This document shows, piece by piece, positions 1 to 5,524 of a stretch of 6,346 bases of DNA (positions are counted from its first letter, which is position 1; each line of letters begins with the position of its first letter). Origin of the DNA: Desulfobacteraceae bacterium (GTDB lineage: Bacteria; Desulfobacterota; Desulfobacteria; Desulfobacterales; ETH-SRB1); assembly GCA_013202725.1 (NCBI GenBank), contig JABMRH010000177.1, positions 1 through 6,346 of the forward strand, written 5' to 3'. Made by a program: the position numbers and the translations under genes. Below the pieces are notes generated by a model. It ran no database searches and was not told the origin of the DNA. It worked only from the letters and a program-made list of their open reading frames with translations.

Positions 1-1
1 A

Positions 2-2839
2 AGCAGCGTTCGGGTTACTTTCACATGGGGTACGGACCTGGATGCAGCAGCCAACGATATCCGGGACCGGTTGGATCGCGTCATTCCGCGCCTTCCGGAA
101 GATGCAGAACGACCCCGGCTACGCAAGTTCGATCTTGCCTCCTTTCCGATTCTCATTATGGGAGTATCCAGCAACCTGGATCCCATCCAGGTAAGAATAC
201 TTATCGACAATCAGGTGAAAAACCGGATCGAGCGCATTCCCGGGGTGGCCTCTTTGGATATTCGTGGCGGACTGGACAGGGAGATCCACGTCAACCTGAA
301 CGCGGAGAAGATAAAAGCCCTTGGCCTTCCCATCGATCAGCTTTTAGACCGACTCAAGGAAGAAAACATCAATCTTCCGGCCGGCGTCATCGAACAGGGG
401 CTACTCGATATCACCATCCGAACTCCTGGTGTTTACAACAGCCTGGATGAGTTGCGGAACACGGTGGTCGCCATCCGGGAACGGGCGCCCATTCAGCTAA
501 AGGAAATCGCCACAGTAGAAGATGCCTGGGAGAAAGTAACCAGGATAGTTCGGGTAAACGAAAAGCCTGGTGTGCGCCTTTCGGTCAACAAACAATCAGG
601 AAAAAACACCGTGGAGGTGGCAACCGGGGTGCTCAAAGAGATTGAACGGATCAACAGGGAAATCCCCCAGATCCATATTATCCCCATAATTAACACTTCA
701 GATTATATTCAGCGCTCCATCACCAACGTGGGCACCACCATCCTTTATGGCGGAGTTCTGGCTCTATTCGTGTTGTTGCTTTTTCTCAGGAATATCCCCA
801 ACACCGCCATTATTGCCACCACGATCCCCATATCGGTGGTTGCAACCTTCGCCTTGATGTATTTCAGCGGGTTTACATTGAACCTGATGACTCTCGGCGG
901 CCTGGCGCTCGGCATCGGTATGCTGGTGGACAACGCCATAGTGGTGCTGGAAAATATTTACCGGCTTCGAGAAGGGGGCCAGGAACCGGAATCGGCCGCT
1001 ATAAACGGCAGCCGGGAAGTGATGGCTGCGGTCATTGCCAGTACCCTGACTACGCTGGTAGTTTTTGTGCCGCTGATTTTCATTCGCGGCATGTCGGGGG
1101 TTATGTTCAAGCAGCTCTCTTACGTCGTCAGCTTCTCGTTGGGCTGCTCCCTGATGGTGGCGCTGACTCTCGTCCCCATGCTGGCGTCCAGGGTCCGCGG
1201 TCCGGTTGATAGAAAAACAGGTAACGGAACCACCTGGGGCCACAGAATCTATCGGATTACCGACCGGTTCTTCAGGCGAATGGAGATAGAATACGTGAAG
1301 CTGCTCCGCTTTACCCTGAATCATCGGATCATGACCATAAGCGGAACCCTGGTCCTTCTGATCGGAAGTCTCTTTCTTATCCCGCTGGTAGGGGTTGAGT
1401 TAATGCCAAGCGCCGATGAGAGTGAGGTTCGGGTATACGCGGAAATGGCCGTGGGCACCCGGCTCGATTTAGTCAATCAAGCCTTTCAGAAAGTCGAAGC
1501 CATCGTCAAACAAGAAGTACCGGAAATCGAAAACACAGTGTCATTTATCGGCGGTTCCACTTGGCAGGCACGTGGGTCCAATGCCGGTGAGATGCGCATT
1601 GCGCTGAAGCCGGTCAAAGAACGGACCCGATCCAGCGAAGAGATAGCAGTAGCCCTTCGCAAAAAACTCGTTTTTATACCAGGCGTCAAAATCCGCACCC
1701 GTGCCGGACAGGGGCTCTTTTTGCTTCGAATCGGCACAGGGGGAGATGAAAAGGTCCAGGTGGAAGTGCGCGGCCATAATCTTGAGACATCCGACGCTTT
1801 GGCCCGTCGGGTTGAGGAGATAATCGGGAATGTGGCCGGCATCACAGACACAAGAATGAGCAGGGAGACCGGAACCCCGGAAGAACTCATTATCGTGGAC
1901 CGGCAAAAGGCCGCCGATATGAAGCTTACGGTATCCAAGATTGCCAACATGCTGCAAACCGTGCTTTCCGGATCCTCTGCGGGAAACTACCGGGAAGGGG
2001 GAAACGAGTATAGAATTCTGGTAAAGATCGAGGGCGCGGAGAAAAAAGACCTGCGGGATATTCTGGACCTTCCCATCACCAATGCCGAGGGTGAGCAGGT
2101 AGTGCTTCGAAACGTAGTAAATATTCGCCCCCGGCGCGGGCCGGTGCTTATCCAACGCAAAGACCAGGAGCGCGTGGTCTATGTAACGGCCAATATCAGT
2201 GGCAGGGATATGGGCTCCATTTTAACCGATATACGTGAGGGCTTGCAATCGGTGCCCGTGCCCAGAAATTTCAACATCCTTTTTGGGGGAGATTACGAAG
2301 AACAGCAGAAATCCTTTCGCGAACTTTCAATAAGTTTTGTGCTGGCCTTAATCTTGGTATATATGGTGATGGCATCGCTCTATGAGTCGCTACGATATCC
2401 ATTTGTGGTGATGTTTTCCGTACCGCTTGCGGCTATCGGTGTGATCCTGATGCTCTTTTTAACCAATACCACCTTTAACATACAATCATATATCGGGTGT
2501 ATCATGTTAGGCGGCATTGCGGTGAATAACGCCATTTTGCTAGTAGATCACATCAATCTGCTGCGCCGCCGGGACGGACTGCCCCTGAGAGAGGCCATCG
2601 AAGAGGGGGGCAGAAGACGACTCCGACCGATTCTGATGACCGGAATGACCACCATTTTGGCTATGTCGCCACTGGCTTTGGGCATCGGCGAAGGCGGTGA
2701 AGCCCAGGCGCCCATGGCCCGTGCCATTATCGGAGGGCTGCTCAGTTCGAATCTAATCACGCTGGTGGTGGTTCCCGTCGTTTACGCGCTCTTTGAACGA
2801 AAAAAGTTAAAGGCAGAGAACAGCTTCCAGCCGTTCTAG
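2..2839 (+). CDS. RND-family efflux transporter permease (AcrB/AcrF type), 5' partial
   Basis: Inner-membrane proton-driven pump of a tripartite efflux system. The reading frame is open from the window edge, so the N-terminus (TM1 and about 85 residues, judged against AcrB) is missing; 945 residues remain to the TAG stop. Seen in order (visible numbering): porter-domain sequence; TM2 near 247-262 (ILYGGVLALFVLLLFL); TM3/TM4 with GIGMLVDNAIVVLENI, where Asp310 (codon 929-931) matches the first of the two AcrB TM4 aspartates and the second is Asn; the post-TM7 landmark VGVELMPSADESEVRV; a second porter half; and a C-terminal membrane bundle with GGIAVNNAILLVDHIN, where AcrB has a lysine and this protein has Val. 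The Asp-Asn and Val variants occur in many non-AcrB members of the family, so the pump is probably functional. The substrate cannot be read from sequence. Adaptor and TolC-like genes are expected upstream. The gene is more GC-rich than what follows. Confidence 0.95.
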   Translation, partial: SSVRVTFTWGTDLDAAANDIRDRLDRVIPRLPEDAERPRLRKFDLASFPILIMGVSSNLDPIQVRILIDNQVKNRIERIPGVASLDIRGGLDREIHVNLNAEKIKALGLPIDQLLDRLKEENINLPAGVIEQGLLDITIRTPGVYNSLDELRNTVVAIRERAPIQLKEIATVEDAWEKVTRIVRVNEKPGVRLSVNKQSGKNTVEVATGVLKEIERINREIPQIHIIPIINTSDYIQRSITNVGTTILYGGVLALFVLLLFLRNIPNTAIIATTIPISVVATFALMYFSGFTLNLMTLGGLALGIGMLVDNAIVVLENIYRLREGGQEPESAAINGSREVMAAVIASTLTTLVVFVPLIFIRGMSGVMFKQLSYVVSFSLGCSLMVALTLVPMLASRVRGPVDRKTGNGTTWGHRIYRITDRFFRRMEIEYVKLLRFTLNHRIMTISGTLVLLIGSLFLIPLVGVELMPSADESEVRVYAEMAVGTRLDLVNQAFQKVEAIVKQEVPEIENTVSFIGGSTWQARGSNAGEMRIALKPVKERTRSSEEIAVALRKKLVFIPGVKIRTRAGQGLFLLRIGTGGDEKVQVEVRGHNLETSDALARRVEEIIGNVAGITDTRMSRETGTPEELIIVDRQKAADMKLTVSKIANMLQTVLSGSSAGNYREGGNEYRILVKIEGAEKKDLRDILDLPITNAEGEQVVLRNVVNIRPRRGPVLIQRKDQERVVYVTANISGRDMGSILTDIREGLQSVPVPRNFNILFGGDYEEQQKSFRELSISFVLALILVYMVMASLYESLRYPFVVMFSVPLAAIGVILMLFLTNTTFNIQSYIGCIMLGGIAVNNAILLVDHINLLRRRDGLPLREAIEEGGRRRLRPILMTGMTTILAMSPLALGIGEGGEAQAPMARAIIGGLLSSNLITLVVVPVVYALFERKKLKAENSFQPF

Positions 2840-3217
2840 AAGTTCAGCGAGCAGTTTCTTCTACAGTCAGACTCCCTTACTCCCCAGACATACTCTGCGT
2901 GATTGTTGTAATCGGCTGTAGTAGTACGGTGAATTCAACTTCAAAGTGCACCACATAAAATTATAGTTGTACATGATGTGTATTCTTGTAGGAGGTCTTG
3001 GTGTCAAAATACTTATTAATACTCTTAAGAGCCCATTTAATAGAAGTTTCACTCAATCGTAACATCTGTGTACCCCTAAATCTGCATAACTATTTAAATG
3101 TTAAGAAATAAATCAGTGATATTTGATAGCAGCAGATTATTTCTTGCTTTTAATTGTATGATATATATCGCATTGTTTTTAATGAAAAAGCAAAAATTAT
3201 GTCATCCCCAAAAACCG
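2840..3217. other. AT-rich intergenic gap between convergent genes
   Basis: No convincing gene, RNA or insertion sequence is visible in these 378 bases. Just after the RND stop, TAGAAG (2837-2842) and CTTCTA (2858-2863) form a 6-bp inverted repeat with a 15-base loop but no T-tract, so it is a poor terminator candidate. The right half (about 3070-3217) is strongly AT-rich with many short A and T runs. Open frames here (61 codons on the minus strand at 2867-3052; 112 codons on the plus strand from 3098) have no recognisable domain, and the second runs antisense into the acetyltransferase gene; both look like chance. The gap separates the transporter from the minus-strand accessory genes. Confidence 0.6.
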
Positions 3218-3706
3218 TTAGATATTAAGAACAAGCTTTTGTTCGTTAACCTTTGTTCCCCATTGAGTGCCTTCATGTTGTTCTACCAGCCTGAAACCAA
3301 ACTTCTCGTAAAGGTGACTGGCAGCATGAAGACCGGCAAACGTCCAAAGATAAACTCGGCAATAGTTACTCTTCCTGCAGAAATTTACAGCTTTCTCCAT
3401 AAGTGCATTGCCGACACCGCGCCCATGCAGTTTTGATGATAGAATGAACCACCGGAGATGAGCGCCTTCTGATTCGGCTTTGATACCGTCAACGGTAATG
3501 GAACCCTCAACACGACCGTTGAGACAAGCTGTCCAGAATCCATCACGAGTTTTATCAAAACGATCTAAAAATGTTGACAATTCAGAGGCTACCTTAGCCT
3601 CGAAGAACTGTCCGAACCCCCAATTCTGATGGTAATATATTCCGTGCAGCTCGACTACTCTTCCAATCGCTCCCGGAACATAGCCCGCAAATTCGACTTC
3701 ACCCAT
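3218..3706 (-). CDS. GNAT-family N-acetyltransferase, stand-alone
   Basis: Predicted cytoplasmic acetyl-CoA-dependent N-acetyltransferase of 162 residues; the substrate is unknown. The acetyl-CoA pyrophosphate loop is seen as HGRGVGNAL (residues 94-102), preceded by the usual beta-strand LRWFIL (84-89). The following strand and helix RVYLWT (117-122) and HAASHLYEKFGFRLV (127-141) match GNAT motif B. The N-terminal part (PGAIGRVVELHGIYY, WGFGQFFEAKVA) and the overall layout resemble the acetyltransferase half of fused MarR-GNAT regulators, but no helix-turn-helix domain precedes it. ATG at 3706 is chosen because no ATG, GTG or TTG lies in frame between it and the budA stop, and a purine-rich GAAGAGGG sits just upstream. 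It lies 72 bp after budA on the same strand and may be co-transcribed with it. The stop codon lies before the AT-rich gap, and no intrinsic terminator is seen. Confidence 0.88.
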   Translation of the reverse strand: MGEVEFAGYVPGAIGRVVELHGIYYHQNWGFGQFFEAKVASELSTFLDRFDKTRDGFWTACLNGRVEGSITVDGIKAESEGAHLRWFILSSKLHGRGVGNALMEKAVNFCRKSNYCRVYLWTFAGLHAASHLYEKFGFRLVEQHEGTQWGTKVNEQKLVLNI

Positions 3707-3778
3707 TGTACCCTCTTCTCCAACTCCTCGAGTTCCTGCATGGAGAGAATGCTCAGGCCATCTGTATTTGCAGCTATG

Positions 3779-4552
3779 TTATCTCCTCTCTGCATCCTTC
3801 AGTTCTTTGCTCCGGTCTCTTGACAGATCAGTCTCGGCAAATTCTTTAGTGTTTGCCGGAAGCGTCAGGAAATACTGGTTAAGAACGTCGATTTCGCATT
3901 TGCCGTCTGCAATTTCGAAACTCAGAACGTGCCCTCCCTGAGTTCGATCACTACTGATGAAATGTAAGTGATATCCGGGAACATTGATGCCTTTAACATA
4001 AGGAGGGCACCTGAAACCGACTATCGTGCCAAAAATGCTCTTCATATTAAACTCGGGCTGATTACTGGTGACTTCCTTGAGTGGCGGATATGGCTTTTGC
4101 TGACCAAGAACACTTCGTGTTTTCATCGATCTGAATTGTCCTGTAATCTTGATCGCATAGAAGAGGTTCTGATTGGGAGCGTATTCGTTGATCAAGTTTT
4201 CAATCGTTTCATAGTCCGATCCCGTCTTGATGGGAATGCCTCTGTCTGCGTTAAACTGACATATTGTAGCAAAAGGCGTCTTGACGGACGGGTCCGGTTC
4301 ATAGACCTTTCCGTCTGCTTTTATCTGATACATGTTTCCGTCGAGAAGAACCATTTCTCCATCAAGACGATCGAACGTACCGATTCCGAAATCGCCGTGT
4401 TTCAGCAGACAGCGGCATGACATATCGCCGTCGTATACACCTGCCAACAGGGCATCTATTGTTGATGCCTGAAAAACGGTATCCCTTGCCGGTGTTACAC
4501 AACCCGAGACCAGAAGACATAGTCCGACGGCAAGACAAAGTAATCGTTTCAT
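3779..4552 (-). CDS. budA: Acetolactate decarboxylase with lipoprotein signal peptide
   Basis: Converts 2-acetolactate to acetoin and CO2 (EC 4.1.1.5). The protein is 257 residues, typical for the family. Family signatures seen: LLAGVYDGDMSCRCLLKHGD (35-54), GIGTFDRLDGEMVLLDGNMY (56-75), KTPFA (91-95), and the metal-binding segment GYHLHF...GGH, giving the three expected Zn ligands His195, His197 and His208. Glu66 and one of Arg141 or Arg146 are plausible counterparts of conserved active-site residues. The N-terminus MKRLLCLAVGLCLLVSGC is a charged, hydrophobic signal ending in a lipobox (LVSGC), predicting cleavage before Cys18 and lipid attachment. Val at +2 would favour outer-membrane sorting in a typical Gram-negative. 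GAGAGGA about 9 bases before ATG is a reasonable ribosome binding site. No acetolactate synthase gene is in the window. It sits 80 bp after higA and 72 bp before the GNAT gene. Confidence 0.9.
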   Translation of the reverse strand: MKRLLCLAVGLCLLVSGCVTPARDTVFQASTIDALLAGVYDGDMSCRCLLKHGDFGIGTFDRLDGEMVLLDGNMYQIKADGKVYEPDPSVKTPFATICQFNADRGIPIKTGSDYETIENLINEYAPNQNLFYAIKITGQFRSMKTRSVLGQQKPYPPLKEVTSNQPEFNMKSIFGTIVGFRCPPYVKGINVPGYHLHFISSDRTQGGHVLSFEIADGKCEIDVLNQYFLTLPANTKEFAETDLSRDRSKELKDAERR

Positions 4553-4632
4553 AGTTTAAATCCTCTCGTCCCTGCCTCTCAATCTTGAACGCCTTGTTCG
4601 CTGTAGGGCGATGAATTATGGTGGAGAATGCT

Positions 4633-4923
4633 CTATGGGAATGGTTTTACCTTTTGCCATTCCTTTGATGCAGTCTCTGCATGCCATAAATCATAGTTTT
4701 TCTGCAAATTAAGCCAAAACTCAGGTGTGGTGTCAAAGGCACGGGATAAGCGTAAAGCCATATCAGGAGTTATACCGCCTTTTTCATTTATTATTTTAGA
4801 TAATGTTTTCCTGGAAACACCGAGAGTATCAGCCATATCCTTGATTGTTATGGCCAAAGGCAAAAGATAATCTTCTTTTATAATGTTGCCCGGGTGTGTT
4901 GGACGTCTAATCGTTCTTCTCAT
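4633..4923 (-). CDS. higA: HigA family antitoxin (XRE helix-turn-helix)
   Basis: Antitoxin of a type II toxin-antitoxin pair. It is expected to bind and neutralise HigB and to repress the higBA promoter. The protein is 96 residues, the normal length. Seen: the family N-terminal motif HPGNIIKEDYL (10-20); a helix-turn-helix at about 26-46 (ITIKDMADTLGVSRKTLSKII), the XRE fold; then GGITPDMALRLSRAF (49-63) and TPEFWLNLQKNYDLW (66-80), which are strong hallmarks of HigA-type antitoxins. ATG at 4923 follows the higB stop by 11 bases and has an AGGAG ribosome binding site overlapping that stop, so translation is probably coupled. The order toxin first, antitoxin second is characteristic of hig loci. 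No truncation is seen. Confidence 0.95.
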   Translation of the reverse strand: MRRTIRRPTHPGNIIKEDYLLPLAITIKDMADTLGVSRKTLSKIINEKGGITPDMALRLSRAFDTTPEFWLNLQKNYDLWHAETASKEWQKVKPFP

Positions 4924-4931
4924 TATTATAG

Positions 4932-4936
4932 CTCCT
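4932..4936 (-). promoter_or_regulatory. higA ribosome binding site overlapping the higB stop codon
   Basis: On the minus strand the end of higB and start of higA read CATTAGGAGCTATAATAATG. The AGGAG Shine-Dalgarno sequence shares two bases with the higB TAG stop and lies 8 bases before the higA ATG. This supports the chosen higA start and suggests that ribosomes finishing the toxin re-initiate on the antitoxin. Confidence 0.75.
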
Positions 4937-5213
4937 AATGATAATCATCGTAATCGACGATATAGGCATCGCCATCAATAAATTTAAAAAAGACTCGCCA
5001 ATTTCCTGAAACTTTTACTGTATGAAGGCCCTTTTTGTCTCCGCTCAATTGGTGAAGAAAAGAACCTGGATAATTCATATCTTTTATTTCGTTTGCGGCA
5101 TTAAGTCGGTCAAGTATCCTTGTAAGTCTGTTTGCATGATCGGGCTTAATGTCTCTCTTGCTGCCTGTATAAAAAAAGTCCTCCAATCCTTTATGTTTGA
5201 AAGATTTTATCAT
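4935..5213 (-). CDS. higB: HigB-type toxin (RelE superfamily mRNA endonuclease)
   Basis: Ribosome-dependent mRNA interferase of a type II toxin-antitoxin module, 92 residues, complete. The start MIKSFKHKGL is nearly identical to the Proteus HigB start as I recall it. The core KVSGNWRVFFKFIDGDAY (67-84) and the C-terminal DYDDYH (87-92) are family hallmarks. Family catalytic residues reported for Proteus HigB (His54, Asp90, Tyr91, His92) have counterparts at the same positions here, so activity is expected. Start choice: an in-frame TTG at 5249 would add 12 residues, but this TTG is part of the probable -35 box, and the family begins at MIKSF, so ATG at 5213 is preferred. No Shine-Dalgarno sequence precedes this ATG. 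The toxin lies immediately upstream of higA and shares its transcript. Confidence 0.95.
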   Translation of the reverse strand: MIKSFKHKGLEDFFYTGSKRDIKPDHANRLTRILDRLNAANEIKDMNYPGSFLHQLSGDKKGLHTVKVSGNWRVFFKFIDGDAYIVDYDDYH

Positions 5214-5220
5214 AATCACT

Positions 5221-5249
5221 AATGTAACCTTTTGGGTTACGCTTGTCAA
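5221..5249 (-). promoter_or_regulatory. higBA promoter
   Basis: On the minus strand a perfect sigma70 -35 box TTGACA (5249-5244) is followed, after exactly 17 bases, by TACATT (5226-5221), a 4-of-6 match to TATAAT. The predicted start of transcription falls at about 5214, right next to the higB ATG at 5213, so the mRNA would be leaderless or nearly so. Placement directly ahead of higBA and the overlap with a palindromic operator support the call. It was assigned by eye, without experimental or computed scoring. Confidence 0.6.
5224..5240. promoter_or_regulatory. Palindromic operator in the higBA promoter
   Basis: GTAACC-TTTTG-GGTTAC is a perfect 6-bp inverted repeat with a 5-base spacer. It occupies the spacer between the -35 and -10 boxes and overlaps the -10 box by three bases. 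HigA-type antitoxins autoregulate by binding dyads of this kind in their own promoter, so this is the likely HigA or HigBA binding site; repression by blocking RNA polymerase is inferred. Confidence 0.6.
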
Positions 5250-5502
5250 TATTTATTTTCAGCGAACGCGTAAATCAGCCGACGCGTTAGCGGTTGGCTG
5301 GATTTTATTGTAGGCAGTGCTTTAAAAAAGTGAGCTGCGATAAGCGATACGATCATTTTTGACGCCTCTACGCCAATAAGCGATGGATTTACCACCTATT
5401 TCTATTTCGTAGAGCCGCTTAATACTTGTAGATGTGGAGTGGGGCAACCCCTCCGGCTCAGCGAAGCTGCGGCTGTTAACGCCAATAACAAAAACAAGAA
5501 TG
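5250..5502. other. Structured intergenic region between higBA and the transposase
   Basis: About 250 bases without a confident gene. It contains several self-complementary stretches: a hairpin at 5262-5291; GGAG-T-GGGG-CAA-CCCC-TCC at 5436-5454 (one bulge); and CAGC-GAA-GCTG at 5459-5469. Short direct repeats are ATAAGCGAT (5340-5348 and 5376-5384) and ACGCCAATAA (5370-5379 and 5479-5488). On the minus strand a 41-codon frame opens at TTG 5447 and stops at TAA 5322, with protein-like composition (for example KRLYEIEIGGKSIAYWRRGV), but it has no recognisable family or ribosome binding site. The region lies just 3' of the RAYT gene, where palindromic elements related to REP sequences are common. 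Confidence 0.5.
5262..5291. repeat. Imperfect inverted repeat upstream of the higBA promoter
   Basis: GCGAACGCGT and ACGCGTTAGC flank a 10-base loop; 9 of 10 pairs match, including seven contiguous (AACGCGT/ACGCGTT). A second partly overlapping pairing, AATCAGCCGAC (5274-5284) with GTTGGCTGGATT (5293-5304), could form an alternative stem. No T-tract follows on either strand close to the stem, so a terminator is unlikely. A protein-binding site or mobile-element end is possible. Confidence 0.45.
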
Positions 5503-5524
5503 GGGTCAAGTCTGCCTTTGACCC
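5503..5524. repeat. Perfect inverted repeat at the 3' end of the transposase gene
   Basis: GGGTCAA (5503-5509) and TTGACCC (5518-5524) form a perfect 7-bp stem with an 8-base loop. The RAYT stop codon TGA (5508-5506) lies inside the distal arm. On the minus strand the stem is followed after a few bases by a T-rich tract (5487-5500, with five consecutive T), so it may also work as an imperfect intrinsic terminator. GGGGTCA-type palindromes beside Y1/RAYT genes are a recurrent arrangement and may be the transposase's own target; that role is inferred. Confidence 0.6.

Noticed and set aside
2837..2863. Terminator for the RND gene
   Set aside because: The inverted repeat TAGAAG/CTTCTA is only 6 bp, AT-rich, has a 15-base loop and is not followed by a T-tract.
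2867..3052. 61-codon minus-strand ORF in the AT-rich gap
   Set aside because: No domain, low-complexity ending and no ribosome binding site; other frames of the same stretch look equally plausible, so it may at most be an eroded remnant.
3098..3436. 112-codon plus-strand ORF
   Set aside because: It lies partly antisense to the well-supported GNAT gene and partly in AT-rich spacer, with no recognisable domain or ribosome binding site.
3968..4420. 150-codon plus-strand ORF
   Set aside because: Fully antisense to acetolactate decarboxylase, whose metal-binding motifs and signal peptide make the minus-strand reading certain.
5214..5249. Longer HigB starting at TTG 5249
   Set aside because: The extra 12 residues would be encoded by the promoter and operator, and the family conserves the MIKSF start at 5213.
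3218..5300. Integron gene-cassette array (GNAT, lipoprotein and toxin-antitoxin genes in one direction; ATCTAAC at the GNAT stop; GCGAACAAGGCGTTCAAG after higA; CAGCGAAC in inverted orientation at 4596-4603 and 5260-5267)
   Set aside because: The cargo fits, but no stretch has paired R''/L'' and L'/R' arms. The core GTTRRRY is missing downstream of each half-site, and nothing similar follows budA.
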